Positions 47,100 to 58,582 are shown, counted from the first letter of the stretch. The stretch is 64,000 nt of DNA from Sepiola atlantica (GCA_963556195.1 OY744521.1:134778527-134842526), one strand, 5' to 3'. Program-made: numbers and translations. Notes: generated by a model not told the origin, from the letters alone.

Positions 47100-47375
47100 C
47101 AGTTTTCGGGGGGCATAAGGTTCAATCCTCAATACGGGCGATACTACGTATATACTTACGAATTACTTAAACTTCGACCCGCTCATGGTTGATGGAATGT
47201 GAGCCAGCAGTCCCAGTGGATTAAATAAATGTTCTCGTTCAAAATTCTGTACCGATTACCGAGTTTGACTAGATTCACATGATGGTCAGAGGTTACACCG
47301 GCTGAAACGTTTTTAGAACATCTAAGATGAGAACATCTAAGATGAGAACAATAGTCCGAATAATCCAAATAATAG
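47100..47375 (+). repeat. R3 repeat, longest copy
   Basis: It starts with a B-box-like GGTTCAATCCTC and 'aatacgggcgatacta', runs through 'ctcatggttgatgga', 'cagtggattaaataa' and 'gagtttgactagattcacat', and ends with 'ggctgaaacgt' and a tandemly duplicated 'gaacatctaagat' before 'agtccgaataatccaaataa'. This layout suits a tRNA-derived SINE with a central domain; the A-box region is too diverged to be sure. Confidence 0.6.
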
Positions 47376-47379
47376 ATAT

Positions 47380-49600
47380 TTGTTTTATTTTTTTCTTATT
47401 CTTTTATTTTTTAGTTGTTTAATTTAACTATTTGTACCAACCCGGCGTTGTCCGGTGGAGGGTTTTAGAAAAATGATTAAAACTATTGTCCTATTTACAA
47501 TTTTTTTTTTTATAAATAGGATTTCTTAATTCGTTTTAATTTTACTTGTTTTATTTTTAATTTTAATTAATACTTGTATAATAGTAAATACATAAAAAAG
47601 TAATGAATGTGTATTTATAAAAGTTACGCATGGGCGAGAAACATACACACAAACACGAGATCTTGTCTTTTTCATTAATGGATATTTATACTAAAATATG
47701 TAATGCATTCGCGGATTTGTTTGCTGTCAAGAAAACATGGCTAATTATAGCGAACAAAGTGTTATTTCATCTAAAAGAGAATGCTTGTAAAGGAAATGTA
47801 TGGGAGCCCAGCAAAATCAAACTCGTTTTCCATGTTTGTTCAAAATTAAATCATTATATAAAGTGTGAGTGTAAAAAGTGACGACTTTAACATATTGCTA
47901 CCCTAATATGCTACAGATGTTCGTCTTCTGACTAGGCTTTTATGAAATGATATAATTTGAATGTTATATACTCTCATAAGAAGTATAATAATAAATAGGA
48001 TAAAAGTGTTTATAGAAGCGCCATACTTCTATCACTTTAATTTCTGCAATATCGGCCATTGTTGATTGTTTATTTACACTTATCTTATTAGTAACATACT
48101 TACTTGTTCCTTCAAATTGACAAAAGTTATGCATTCACGGAAATTCCCTATGGGTAATATAAAGTGAACCTTGGGTTTACTTTGGACAGTCTCGTAACTC
48201 CTGCTTCCTCATAATTTTGTCCATGAGCACTTTTCTGACCAAGAGGAAAGTGCTGTTTACTGGGTCGACTGTTTTAAGTTGGTTAGCATGCTCTAATATT
48301 GTTCGTCACTATTTTACTATCAATCTGTCCATCTGTTATGTCTTCACTTACCGATGCGCGTATAAATCATAATACAATCGCCCATGTTTATAAAAGAGGT
48401 GTATTACAAAAAGAACAGTGCCAAAACACCAGAGAGAGACGGCGTACGCGTTGGGTCGAAAGAAACATGCAGATAGACAGATGGGTGACCCGTCTCGCTA
48501 TATCTAGTTAAATTGGGCGCGGTCGGTAACCTACCATTGGGGACGACACTCTATGCACGTCTTTTCTGATTGAAGCCTCGCCAGACAAAGTCAGAATATC
48601 TCCGCCTAGAAATAACGTAGTTTATGCGACTTCGGTCTGGGATCATCTCTGGTGTCACTCAAACCTTTCATTATGATACATCTCTCATTAAAATATCCCA
48701 TTAACATTTCTGTTGAGTGGGCTGTTTAGCTTTTTTATATCGTGACACATGAGTAAAAAAACGCTAGACTGAAAGCAGAATGAATATTATTTTCACATTC
48801 GAGTTGTCAACCAAAAATAATCACCGTTTAACGGAAAGAACATGGTTCTTAGAAAAAAGGGTCAATTGTGTGTTTAAAAACCGAAGAATCTTTACCAAAT
48901 TACAAATAGAACATTTACTTAAAAATGAATTACTTCGAATGAAAGTCAAAGAAATCTAAACGTTTGGAACAATTTAAGACCGTCCCTAGTTTGAGGCTTA
49001 GCATGGAAGCTGTGTGTTTATTTTCTTAGAAATACCTAGTTTAGTTTGTAAATTCTCATCTTCTTTCTGCAAAAGACTCCAAGTTCCGAAACCAAAAAAT
49101 TGATTCACCGCTAATCCAAGATGGTTTCTGTTCAAGGGCAGATAAGCCTTCCCTACTTTATTAGCCGTTTGGTCGGTGTATATCGCCACGGGATCAGGTG
49201 GCGAGATATGATTTTGTCATTTACGAGCAGGGCGGAGAGGGGAGATGCGAAAATTTCACCGACAAATAAACGCATTTTTTCTCCTTTCTTGCTTTGGGGT
49301 TTTTTGTGATTTGCTTTTTCTCTATTAGAAACTTAGTGAGAATATCTGGAATGGGCAATAGTTCCAAAGTAATTAGAAAGAGAAATTGCAAAAGGTTCGC
49401 CGTTATCAGGTTAACGGCAAAGTAACTGGTTCTTTTTTCCCTTTCGTTTAATGATTTAAATTGGTTTTCCTTCCATAAATTACCCAAATGAATATTCTTA
49501 TCTTTGTTGTAACGAATCGCAAGGTTTCACACAAAATGTTCTCTATCTGCGCAGACTTGTACAGAAAATGCAAACGTTTGTATATATACTGTTGCGACTA
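47380..49600. other. Unassigned AT-rich DNA
   Basis: Several short frames (47630-47881, 48299-48511, 49221-49487) show no recognised domain. I see no other feature. Confidence 0.35.
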
Positions 49601-49845
49601 AATGATTATTAGATACGTCCTCTCATTTTTATAAAAGCCTCTCTCTCTCTGTCTGTCTGTCAGTCGGTCATACTTCAGTTTTAAATAGCATTTTTAATGC
49701 TGAACACGCAGATTGAACGGTCGCATCTTATTTTAGAGGCGTCCAAGTATCCCTACACGAGGTCCTGTCCGTCAGTTGATCACACTTCAGTTTGAAATAA
49801 CATTTTTATCATGAACGGCGCAGATCTAAATAGATGAATCTGTAA
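49600..49845 (-). repeat. R2 dispersed repeat, two units
   Basis: Two reverse-sense units, each with 'gtc.gtc..tca.acttcagt', then 'ttgaaataacatttttat' or its variant, then 'cgcagat', are joined at a 'cgcatcttattttagaggcg' junction, the same short inverted repeat seen between units at 27.4 kb. Confidence 0.65.
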
Positions 49846-49849
49846 TGAA

Positions 49850-51310
49850 GACTGACCTTGCTGAAGCAAGGGTAGACAAATTGTCTGTATATGTGCTTGT
49901 GGACACAGTGCATTCGTTATCGGCCAAAACGAGGCGTATTTTGTTGTATAGCGAGGGCCGTGTTTGAGTGGAAAAGTTCAATGGTGACGAAAGTTGCGAA
50001 ACCACGTGATTTCCGGGCGAAGATTTTCTTTTACCTGGCGAGACTTCAAGAAGACACGTGACCAGAATGCTGTCCCCAATGTGGGAGGGGGCTTGGGAAC
50101 GCACACTTTCACTAGATGTATCTATCTATATCTTTCTCACGCATACACACGTGCCTGTCGCTCTGATATATTATGTCATTGTATTTTTTAAATAAAGCTT
50201 TTTATAAACATCGGCGTCTGTATTGGTTTATCAGTAGACAAAAAGAATCCGTGTTCCCGACGTCGGCGACACGGGTATATAATGGTGTATACACCCATCG
50301 GTAAGTGAAAGTGCAACAATCCAAGCACGATATTCCCGTCTCTCAGTCGAGATTGAGCAGGCATAAAAACAGGTGGTTTTAGTTGAGGGGATAGTTTCGT
50401 CTTCAAGACTGGTAGAGACAAGACGCGTGGTTTAAAAAGAGAAAGAATAGAAAACGATAGAGGGATATAAATAAATTAAATTAAAAAAAAAGGAAATAAG
50501 ATATTTTTTCAAGTATTATAAAAGTATAGCGCGATAGAAGTATCCTCAATATTTGGGATAGAACATTATTATTTGAAAGAGTAATGAAAAAGACAAATGT
50601 AAACTTACATACTTTACAAGTTTAATATATTCAAATATTACAAAAATAAATAGTTTATATATGGAACTTTACCTTTGTTTAATCATTACCGCCTTTTTAT
50701 ATAGAGAGGCACATCTATATTGAGACAAGTAACAGGATGTTAAGTATATCAGTTGTTGTAAATATTAAACAAAATAAATTAGATTCAATATAATGTGTCG
50801 CCTTTCAATGAGTGGCAGAGTTTGGATCCCGAAAAACTCCAAATCAATCAACATATACTACTATAGTGAAGTAAATAGAGCTTATATGTCTGGAGTTATG
50901 AGATAAAAAAATGTTTAATATTATGTAATTAGAGGATTTTAAACTTATAAAATGTACTCAAAAGTTACGAATTAAAACATTAATTTACCTATTGCCTGAA
51001 TTCGAAAACTCAGTAAAAATGGGTGAATGGGTATAATAAAATTCCAGTGGGGTCATTCATTGAATATATCAAAAGATAAATGTATATAATGAGAGGACTG
51101 CCTCTGCATAATTTTACTTCCAGTGTCTAACTGAAATTTTGTGAACAGTCATACATACATTAATACATTAATATAGATATAATGAACAGTTCACATATTC
51201 CAAGACTGACCAAAATGCAACCCCTTTAAGTTTAATCTGTTGGACCCGGTAAGATTGTTGAAGAACATATAAATAAATCCGTAAATATTTGCTCTCTATA
51301 CTTCTACTAT
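49850..51310. other. Unassigned DNA
   Basis: The part from 49850 to 50430 is GC-richer than its surroundings, with two CACGTG-type E-boxes near 50010 and 50060 and an AATAAA at about 50193. It may be a decayed repeat or an exon of a gene that I cannot reconstruct; the frames of 65-92 codons are not recognisable. The rest is AT-rich. Confidence 0.3.
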
Positions 51311-51316
51311 ATATTG

Positions 51317-51785
51317 GTTCATTTGGCATAATGGTTAGTTAGTGTTCCTTAATGGATCAGGAGACCGAAATTCAATCCTCTGTTGTCATATCAAATACTA
51401 AAAAATGGTAATTAACCCATTTGCTAAACACTCATTGTTATATCGTGAGGATCAAGGGTAAGTGGAGTATTCTTGAGAAAGTGGCGCCGTTCCCTACACA
51501 CCCCTGGTGCTACCAGATCATGCTGTCTTAAGATACCGGTTTCTTGACTAGAAATGCATCAAACATTGATGTTATTGTTTTTTCATTTCCCTTTGCAAAA
51601 CTCAATCATGTTCTACAATGCTAAAAAGAAAAATATTTTTCCTCCACAAAACAACCAAACTAAACACCATGAATAAATATTTGAAGATATCAAGAAGTTG
51701 AAGCATAAAAACTTTTACCAAAATGCACTGATTCGGCATGAAATAACTGGAAAAGAGTTGATATGCCGTAAAACAAATTAACCAA
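51317..51785 (+). repeat. tRNA-headed SINE with R5 body
   Basis: The A-box-like TGGCATAATGG (51324-51334) and B-box-like AATTCAATCC (51369-51378) are spaced as in a tRNA-derived polymerase III promoter. The body from 51500 onward is the R5 sequence also found at 2165-2460, at roughly 80 percent identity by eye. I read the whole as one SINE family, with the first copy lacking its head. The link between head and body rests on this single copy. Confidence 0.55.
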
Positions 51786-51789
51786 AAAT

Positions 51790-52345
51790 GAACTCTGCAT
51801 ACTGGTATAGTAGCTAGTGAAAATGGATCTTTAATGTTACTGTCGACTATGATCGACCTCTTTGCTTGTTATATTTCTACATCGTGCATGTTTGCTTCGT
51901 TTTAGTTCATCAATTGTGTATTTTATTTCTTTATTCTCGTCACTCGAGCGAAATCGTATTACCACTTTCGCATCTCTTATACTTTTCCATAAAAAAAAAT
52001 GATGTAATATTAAGTTCTTTTTTATGACTAGCAAATGTAGTTTTTCTTGTGATAGCTCCAGGTAAAACCTCCCTTATTAGCATAGGGTGGAAAATACTTT
52101 TTGGCATTGACCTTGTTTGTAAATGCCAGTATTCTTTGAGGAGAAAATAGTTTGTTGTTTTATTTCCTTCTGTATTCGATGTTTTTATTTCTAAAGATCT
52201 CTAGGTGTCAGATGTGATTACACTTGGTCAGGACGGATGTCCTTTTTCGCAAAAAGAAAAGACGTATGAAGATCGTACCAAAAAAACAAGCGGACTTTTT
52301 TTGGTACTAGACAAGCAAATAAAATAAACCAGAATGGATAGTAAG
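51790..52345. other. Unassigned AT-rich DNA
   Basis: Nothing recognised. Confidence 0.4.
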
Positions 52346-52349
52346 GTAC

Positions 52350-52460
52350 GTCATTTCACTCTACGCATTTAACGACGAGAATGCTATTAAAACATAAGCG
52401 TGACAGACCGACCAACGGACTGATTGAGCATCTTATAGAGATGGTTTGACATATCTATAT
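52350..52460 (+). repeat. R2 dispersed repeat, one unit
   Basis: Recognised by 'cgcatttaacgacgagaatg', 'acataagcgtgacagaccg' and 'atagagatggtttgac'. Confidence 0.6.
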
Positions 52461-52959
52461 AATAATACACCTAGCTATTTCATATTCGTAAATACGTTAT
52501 AACCTTTCACACACATTACAAAATGAGATCGTCCGATCAGGAAGGAAGGTGATTGGTGATTAATCTGATGACTAATTTAAATAATTCCGACTCTACCCAT
52601 TTTAAAATGAATTATTCCAGAATCAAATTATGTCGTCCGTCGACTAAAACTGTAAAGTTTAAAAAAAATATATTTTAAAAGGTCACATTCGTTTTTATTG
52701 AGTTGACGATTATTTTTAAGATAAGAAAAAGATAAAATATTTGTTTTTAAAGAATTACATTGCTACAATTTTAAGTAACTAAAGAGACATATACGTTTTA
52801 TTTATTTAAATAATATTTAGTTGACAATGACAATTAATTTTACGGAAGACATTTTGCTTAATAGTATTGACACAGACTGAGATTTGTTATTTCGAAAGGA
52901 ATATTATAAGCGTAGATGTAGAAAACAGCGTGGAATTTCCAGGGATTCTTGCTCGTTGT

Positions 52960-53080
52960 AAATAAGATGCGCCCGTTTTAATCTGCGCGTTTAGAGATGA
53001 AAATATAACAGAATCGTGACGAACTACTGATAGACAAAGCCTCCTATAGAACGGTTTGGACGCATCTAAAAAAAAGAAGA
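52960..53080 (+). repeat. R2 dispersed repeat, one unit
   Basis: A complete-looking unit from 'aagatgcgcccgttttaatc' through 'gcgcgtttagagatgaaaat' and 'atagacaaagcctcctata' to the terminal 'ggacgcatctaaaa'. The outer ends are inverted relative to each other. Confidence 0.65.
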
Positions 53081-53084
53081 TCCC

Positions 53085-53630
53085 TCTTCCACAGTCAGTC
53101 GATATTTAACTACAAGTCGAGTACAAAGCAGGGCCGCCGTTAGAAATATCGATTTGGCCAAGTCGAAACAGAAAGGAGTTACTCGTACAATTAACATACG
53201 GACGGAAATGTCGGTATATTGTTATATCAATCCGATCGATGGAACAACGGCTTAGGAGGATGCATTATCTTCAGTTGGGATGCATCAAACATTACCTGTT
53301 TCTAAAACTGTCCTGCTAGGTAGCTGATAAGACTGATGGAATGGAGAAGCCGGGGAGGGGGGGGCAAGTGCGCTTGTTTCTCAAGGAACTTTTTCGTTTT
53401 TTCTTTTCTTCCATTTTGTGCGGAGTAAATTTAAATTATTGACGTTTCCTGACACAGATCCACAGTTTTAAGAACGTTGACTTTAGCCGTGTGTGAGTAC
53501 GTGCACAAGCGAGTGATGCACTAATTATTGGTTCTTAAGTTTCATCTTCATCATAAAAGGAATGCATTACAGAGCAAGTTTGTAAAATCATTTATATAAC
53601 CCACCGATCTCTTTGCATCATGTATGTGTG
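53085..53630. other. Unassigned DNA
   Basis: Nothing recognised. Confidence 0.4.
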
Positions 53631-53632
53631 TG

Positions 53633-53633
<1 letters not shown>

Positions 53634-53671
<38 letters not shown>
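53634..53671. repeat. (TA)n microsatellite
   Basis: A TA tract with one phase break, upstream of fold-back P4. Confidence 0.95.
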
Positions 53672-53672
<1 letters not shown>

Positions 53673-53719
53673 GTAAAGGGCACGATAAGTCATGAAAATG
53701 AAATGCCGTGGTAGACAAA

Positions 53720-53863
53720 ATGTGTGAAAAAACAAACAAACGGAAAACAGGTTAACATGCAGAAGAAAAACAACAAGAGATTTGACCTGTTTCGTTCGTA
53801 TTTTTTCTTAAGACGTTCGTTAATACGAACGAAACCGGTCAAATCTCTTGTTTTTGTGTACCT

Positions 53864-53872
<9 letters not shown>
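53720..53872. repeat. Fold-back element P4
   Basis: Core arms 'caagagatttgacc.gtttcg' at 53774-53800 and its reverse complement at about 53821-53850 are nearly perfect, with a small inner hairpin cgttcgttaatacgaacg. Outer ends tgtgtgaaaa and ttttcacaca also pair. On the minus strand a 'cttaaga ... gaaac' order resembles a hammerhead core with a substituted base. It is related to P11 at 57844-57982. Confidence 0.7.
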
Positions 53873-53905
<33 letters not shown>

Positions 53906-53912
53906 TTATTTC
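53864..53912. repeat. (CA)n(TA)n microsatellite
   Basis: A CA block and a short TA block, right of P4. Confidence 0.9.
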
Positions 53913-54011
53913 ATGTATCCACATAAAATGTTATAAGGAGATAAAATATTTTATGTATCGATTTTCAGTATTTATTTCAACAGTGCTCAGTACGTTAGTA
54001 GAGCTGGGAAG

Positions 54012-54170
54012 TAAGTTATGAAAATATATTTATGACAATTAAGCTACACAGAGACTTCCTCGTTTCATCTCCGTAGAATCGTCAGGCTAAATGCCCGACG
54101 ATTCCCTGCAGGTATAAAATGCGGAAGCCTCTGTGTAGCTTGATTGCCATAAATATATTTTCATAACTTA
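54012..54170. repeat. Fold-back element P5
   Basis: Arms 54012-54064 and 54117-54170 pair almost perfectly ('taagttatgaaaatatattt' and its complement), followed by an inner hairpin gaatcgtcaggc / gcccgacgattc. The distal end meets a (TA)n tract. The minus strand carries a hammerhead motif from the left arm; the plus-strand counterpart in the right arm has lost core bases. A single-arm relative lies at 13490-13585. Confidence 0.85.
54034..54095 (-). ncRNA. Hammerhead ribozyme-like motif in P5
   Basis: Read on the minus strand: GGCA and AGC form the first strand of helix I, then CTGACGA, helix II TCT/AGA inside unpaired T, GAAA, a 16-base helix III hairpin region that closes with AC/GT, the cleavage base A, and GCT followed by TGTC, which pair back with AGC and GGCA. 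The core is intact. Helix III needs unpaired bases, so activity is uncertain. Confidence 0.45.
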
Positions 54171-54181
54171 TATATATATAT

Positions 54182-54273
54182 ATTGACAGATCAAAGTTAT
54201 GTCATAATGTGATTTATTGTCAGTTTCGAAACTGACAATAAATTACAGTATGTTATAACTTTGATCTGTCAAT
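54182..54273. repeat. Near-perfect 92-bp palindrome P6
   Basis: The arms 54182-54227 and 54228-54273 meet without a spacer at TTCGAA and differ at only four base pairs. The element starts at the (TA)n tract that ends P5. It is too short for a gene; it resembles a minimal hairpin transposable element. Confidence 0.9.
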
Positions 54274-54409
54274 TTCTTTATAGCTTTATCAAACATTTTA
54301 AAATAACCATTTAACGGTCTGAATATTTAGCTTCACTTGTGCGCCTGAATTTGATCCCCATAGCATAGATCTGACCTACATAAAATAATGGTTTTTATAT
54401 TATCACACA

Positions 54410-54411
<2 letters not shown>

Positions 54412-54450
<39 letters not shown>
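54412..54450. repeat. (TA)n microsatellite
   Basis: A TA tract with one phase break. Confidence 0.95.
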
Positions 54451-54454
54451 ATGT

Positions 54455-55870
54455 GTGCGGGGGTGTGTATATACATGTATAGATATTCTATAGTGCTCAA
54501 TACTGATTTTGTTTTACTTGATCGAATGTTTCGAGATGAGTTCGTTTACATCCATGCAATTGTTTCCACCTGATGAATTTTGATCTAAATATCTTATCGT
54601 TCTGCGTGTATATATTTTGATATTATATCTTGTGCAGTGATCTATGTTTTTATGTGTGGGCGTATGCATTATTTTCTGAGTGGAGTATTTTGAGTTTATT
54701 TTTAGATGTGTTTGACGTGCGGGTGCGTTTGTTGCTGTTATTTCAATTTTTCAATGATTTGCGAGTTACTACCCTTCTGTTGTAGTTACCCCCTTGCCGT
54801 TAGCCATTTTAGCAGACAATATGGTGGTCGTGCGTGTTTTTGATCTTCGTTTTAATTAAATATGTATTCTGGTGTGGAATTACGTTTAATAAATGATCGT
54901 ATTACTGAGGTATTTTTAGAAGAGCTTTCTTGTGGTTTGGTTGTGTTTGTGGGAGGATTTTGAGAAGTGTTGGACATGTATATTGAATGTGTTTATTTTG
55001 TATGGCACTTACGACCTTTCTGATTTGAATCAGCATTTATTATTTTTATGATTCGTTGTATGACTTAAAATAAAGACTGCTTCAAAACAGCTGTAAATAA
55101 CAATATTTTGATGTATGTTCTTTGTTCGGAACTTGATTTGAAAATTTTTTAAATCGCTAAAATCTCTATCTATCGATCCATTTATTAGTAAAGGCTAAAA
55201 CTCTAAACACGTAAGATTATACATTCTTCTGGCATGTTTTCAATTTTATTATTTACTATTACCCCGTGCAAGTTATTCATTAAGCTCTGTTCGTAAGGAT
55301 TGAACCTGCAATCAAACCTCAACTTGATATTTCTGATATGAGAGTACTAATAAAACAAATGATTTAAGAAGAATGTTCACTATCTTCATATAAATGTAAT
55401 CTGTGTAAACAAAGTTTATTCCTTGCTTTCGAACCGTGATCGAAATATTCACACTATAACTCCGGCGTTATTATAAATGTAATTAAGACACTCGCTGTAA
55501 TGTAGTTGGCTTAAAAGATATCCTGAGTAAACATAGATGTCGTGGATGCAATCCCTCGATTCGGCTTCACCGAAAATTCAACAAATACGAAATTTCCCAA
55601 AGCATTCAAAACGAAAGTCACCAAATTTCCGACATAGACTAATGACACATGTGGATTGCCGCGAAAAATGCGACCGGGACAACGTGGCTATAATGATGAG
55701 AACAGGAATAACTGTCCGAAACATAAATAGTAACAATTTCTTACTTCTGAAATATGGAGAATGATACATGAATCAAATTTTCATAAATGCTATTAACAAA
55801 TAAAAAAAAACTATGACAAATCTTATGTTTGGAACACGTGCTCTATCAATTACAAGCGTAATAAAGGACG
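54455..55870. other. Unassigned AT-rich DNA
   Basis: At about 55680-55740 the order 'gatgagaacag', 'ctgtccgaaac' recalls the R3 tail, but the rest is too diverged to call. Nothing else is recognised. Confidence 0.35.
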
Positions 55871-55878
55871 TAATATAT

Positions 55879-56027
55879 TAATCGGTCATGACCACTGGTT
55901 TCACGAAGTTGGCGATCGGTCAGATGGCTGTAAATGTACAACTGGAAGTAAACGAAGCAAAAGAAATAACTTGTTACGTCATCTGACAAGTCGCTCACAT
56001 CGTGAACTCAATGGTCATGACTGATTA
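55879..56027. repeat. Fold-back element P7
   Basis: Imperfect inverted repeat with termini TAATCGGTCATGACCA and TGGTCATGACTGATTA. The second member of the family is P7b at 38544-38712. The left arm read on the minus strand has a hammerhead-like order. Confidence 0.75.
55887..55926 (-). ncRNA. Hammerhead-like motif in P7
   Basis: On the minus strand: CAT (helix I), CTGACCGA (the core with one extra C), a weak helix II, GAAA, then ACC-AGT-GGT as a clean helix III and the triplet GTC followed by ATG, which pairs with CAT. The right arm (plus strand) keeps a five-pair helix I, GTCAT/ATGAC, but has core substitutions. Together the arms suggest that an intact ancestor existed. Confidence 0.4.
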
Positions 56028-56235
56028 AAACTGTTCAATTGGTATAACGCACTGTGTTGCATTGGGCACTGGTGATAAGTGTAAAAAGGGCATTTTGAGT
56101 CGATATCCATCAGCTATAAGTGTATGTATGTATATATATATGAGAGAGAGATATTAAAGATTGCTTTTTCATATCCTCTGTGCTTTTAGGCGTGTGCCTA
56201 TATTTTATGATATATATATATATGTGTGTGTGTGT

Positions 56236-56615
56236 GTTCAACTAAAAAGTCAGATACGAAGGAACATAAACTTGAGTTTATCATAAATAAGCGTGACAAA
56301 AAAAATCAATAAAGCAAATAAATAATTTTATTGAACATAAATTTATTCTCACAACTAATATATATATATATATATGAGTATATGAAAGGATAAAAATAAT
56401 CCGACGGTATGAAATTAAAAATGGAAAAGCGGAAGACCTTTTCGCTCAACGTTTCGCCCAAATTTCACGTGGGCTTTGTCAAGAGCGGACGAAGAATACA
56501 AAAATGACAAAAAACGTTTTTTGTCATTTTTGTATTCTTCGTCCGCTCTTGACAAAGCCCACGTGAAATTTGGGCGAAACGTTGAGCGAAAAGGTCTTCC
56601 GCTTTTCCATTTTTA

Positions 56616-56655
<40 letters not shown>

Positions 56656-56774
56656 TTGTGAGAATAAATTTATGTTCAATAAAATTATTTATTTGCTTTA
56701 TTGATTTTTTTTGTCACGCTTATTTATGATAAACTAAAGTTTACGTTCCTTCGTATCTGACTTTTTAGTTGAAC
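56236..56774. repeat. Fold-back element P8, outer inverted repeat
   Basis: Outer arms 56236-56359 and 56651-56774 (124 bases each) are reverse complements with two differences that I can find. Inside each lies a (TA)n tract, then the perfect palindrome 56409-56622. A third, more diverged piece of the outer arm lies at 57068-57150 in direct orientation to the left arm, showing that the outer sequence exists independently of the inner one. Confidence 0.9.
56409..56622. repeat. 214-bp perfect palindrome, inner part of P8
   Basis: Bases 56409-56515 are the exact reverse complement of 56516-56622, with the centre at aaaac|gtttt and no spacer. Each arm, read outward from the centre, has 'cttgacaaagccc' then 'gggcgaaacgttg', an arrangement like a hammerhead core with helix II gccca/tgggc and GAAA, but with CTGANGA altered. 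Perfect long palindromes are unstable, so this is either very young or an assembly artefact. Confidence 0.9.
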
Positions 56775-56775
56775 A

Positions 56776-56786
56776 CACACACACAT

Positions 56787-56844
<58 letters not shown>
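56776..56844. repeat. (CA)n(TA)n microsatellite
   Basis: A compound tract at the right end of P8, mirrored by (TA)n(TG)n at 56212-56236 on the left. Confidence 0.95.
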
Positions 56845-56847
<3 letters not shown>

Positions 56848-57067
56848 GAATTCCTTGAATTTGTAGAACCGCATAAACCATCACTTTTTTATCCAAAATC
56901 CGCGCAATGGCCAAAACTATAAAATGGAGTGTTTTGAGATATTCCATTAAGAGGATTCCAATAACCATTTAAACTTTTGGAGTCCATCTCTATTGCCATT
57001 GTAAACCTTTATGAAAAAAGTTCATCAGATTGTTCAACTTATTTGGGAAACTTTGACACATCTAACA

Positions 57068-57150
57068 TATAATAGTTTCACTAAAAAGTCGCAGATACGC
57101 TACAACATAAACTTGTGCTTATAGAAAATAAACAGAAAAACTCAAAAAAG
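57068..57150 (+). repeat. Diverged copy of the P8 outer arm
   Basis: 'actaaaaagtcgcagatacg' and 'acataaacttg' match the start of the P8 left arm in the same orientation; similarity fades toward 57150. Confidence 0.55.
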
Positions 57151-57154
57151 CAGA

Positions 57155-57809
57155 TGTTATGCATATGTAGACAAATGTATGTGATGTAAGCCTCAGATCA
57201 ATTGAAAACAAGTAGATGCAAAAGAGGGCAACTTACGGCTAATCGTTGGAGATTGTAGATGCGTGTTCATATATTGTTTTCTTACTTTTGAGGAGATGAT
57301 TAATTTTCGAATGAGCCTCTCTATATATGTAAGCATGTAAGCTTATGAAGATTCTGTAGAGAGTATTACACTAGAACTAGGAAACTATTAATACTCGGGA
57401 TAAATCCCATAAAATGATACCAATCAACATCATTTTAGCAACTGTCTTTAAAACCCGTTTAATGGGGCTTAACTCCACAAACTTCGGCTTAGCTCACAGT
57501 TTTTCCACGATAGCGTGTGATTGATGGCTCTTGAATCTTTGGATTCACCAGACTCATTACATTTATTAAAGGGTCCAATACTTTGTTGATATTGTGTGTG
57601 CATTGTGTATGTATGTGTGTATGTGTAACAAACTCTTGATCGATAAATTAAACAAACTTTTGTTTGATACGGATGTTATTCTTATTTGTTTTCATGTTTA
57701 ACTATTACTATACTTTATTTAAAATATTGAGCATCCTTCTTTGTATGATTATTTACTCCGATATATAAGAAGTTAAATTTATCTTAAACCTGGATATTTT
57801 AATCTTATA

Positions 57810-57810
<1 letters not shown>
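57155..57810. other. Unassigned AT-rich DNA
   Basis: Nothing recognised. Confidence 0.4.

Positions 57811-57816
<6 letters not shown>

Positions 57817-57842
<26 letters not shown>
57817..57842. repeat. (TA)n microsatellite
   Basis: A TA tract immediately left of fold-back P11. Confidence 0.95.
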
Positions 57843-57843
<1 letters not shown>

Positions 57844-57846
<3 letters not shown>

Positions 57847-57982
57847 AAAGACAAAAAGAAAACAAATTAGACAAATGAGAACATTTTAAAGAAAAACGAG
57901 AGATTTACTGGTTTCGTTCAGATCAACGCTTTTCTGATGATTTATGCATGTGTTTAATTTGTGTTTCTTTTTGTCTGTCATT
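57844..57982. repeat. Fold-back element P11
   Basis: The left 'agacaaaaagaaaacaaatt' and the right 'aatttgtgtttctttttgtct' form imperfect arms. The interior 'acgagagatttactggtttcg' is related to the arms of P4. On the minus strand the interior has a GTT/AAC helix followed by GAAAC, as in the 3' half of a hammerhead, but no intact CTGANGA precedes it. Confidence 0.6.
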
Positions 57983-58276
57983 CATCTTGTCTCCACAGCA
58001 TTTCAATTCATGATATATAGTGTATTTTATCCATAGATATATATCTGCTTATGCACGTTTTAAGTCTGCAATATGTTGATTTAGTTAGTACCCCAAGGAT
58101 TCAAACTTTTGGAAGACGGAGATTAGTGGTAGGATAATATCGGTGGCACTAGAAAAGCGGAAGAGGGGAATGATTATGTATCGTAAGCAGCGGAAACAGT
58201 TTCTCTGAATGGCGTTTCTTGTAAATAGCCCATATCAAATTTGGTGGTTTATCTTGCATTATATTCAATGTTGAAT

Positions 58277-58295
58277 ATATATATATATATATATT
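58277..58295. repeat. (TA)n microsatellite
   Basis: A short TA tract. Confidence 0.9.
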
Positions 58296-58581
58296 ATTCA
58301 TGTGTGTGATTTTTTTAAAATATATATTTATCTATATGAGTCAACTGGAGATATAGAAGACAGTATGATAGCAAAGAGATTAAAAGGAAAATGGCACATA
58401 AATTTAGTAAAATTGATTTTGATAACCTACTAGACTGAATCGCATGGTATTTTATACAACTGTTTAAAAAAATTAATCCATTGGTGAGAACGTTTCTTTG
58501 AATGTGTGAGAAGACGATTAGGGTGGTGTGTATGTTACTTACAAGAGAAAAAGAGGAAGGAGAGAATAGCTTAGAAAGTGG

Positions 58582-58582
<1 letters not shown>

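Noticed and set aside
50190..50215. AATAAA as the polyadenylation site of a gene
   Set aside because: The hexamer is common in AT-rich DNA and no upstream coding exon can be supported.
57930..57945. CTGATGA on the plus strand in P11
   Set aside because: There is no GAAA downstream on the same strand within a plausible helix II distance.
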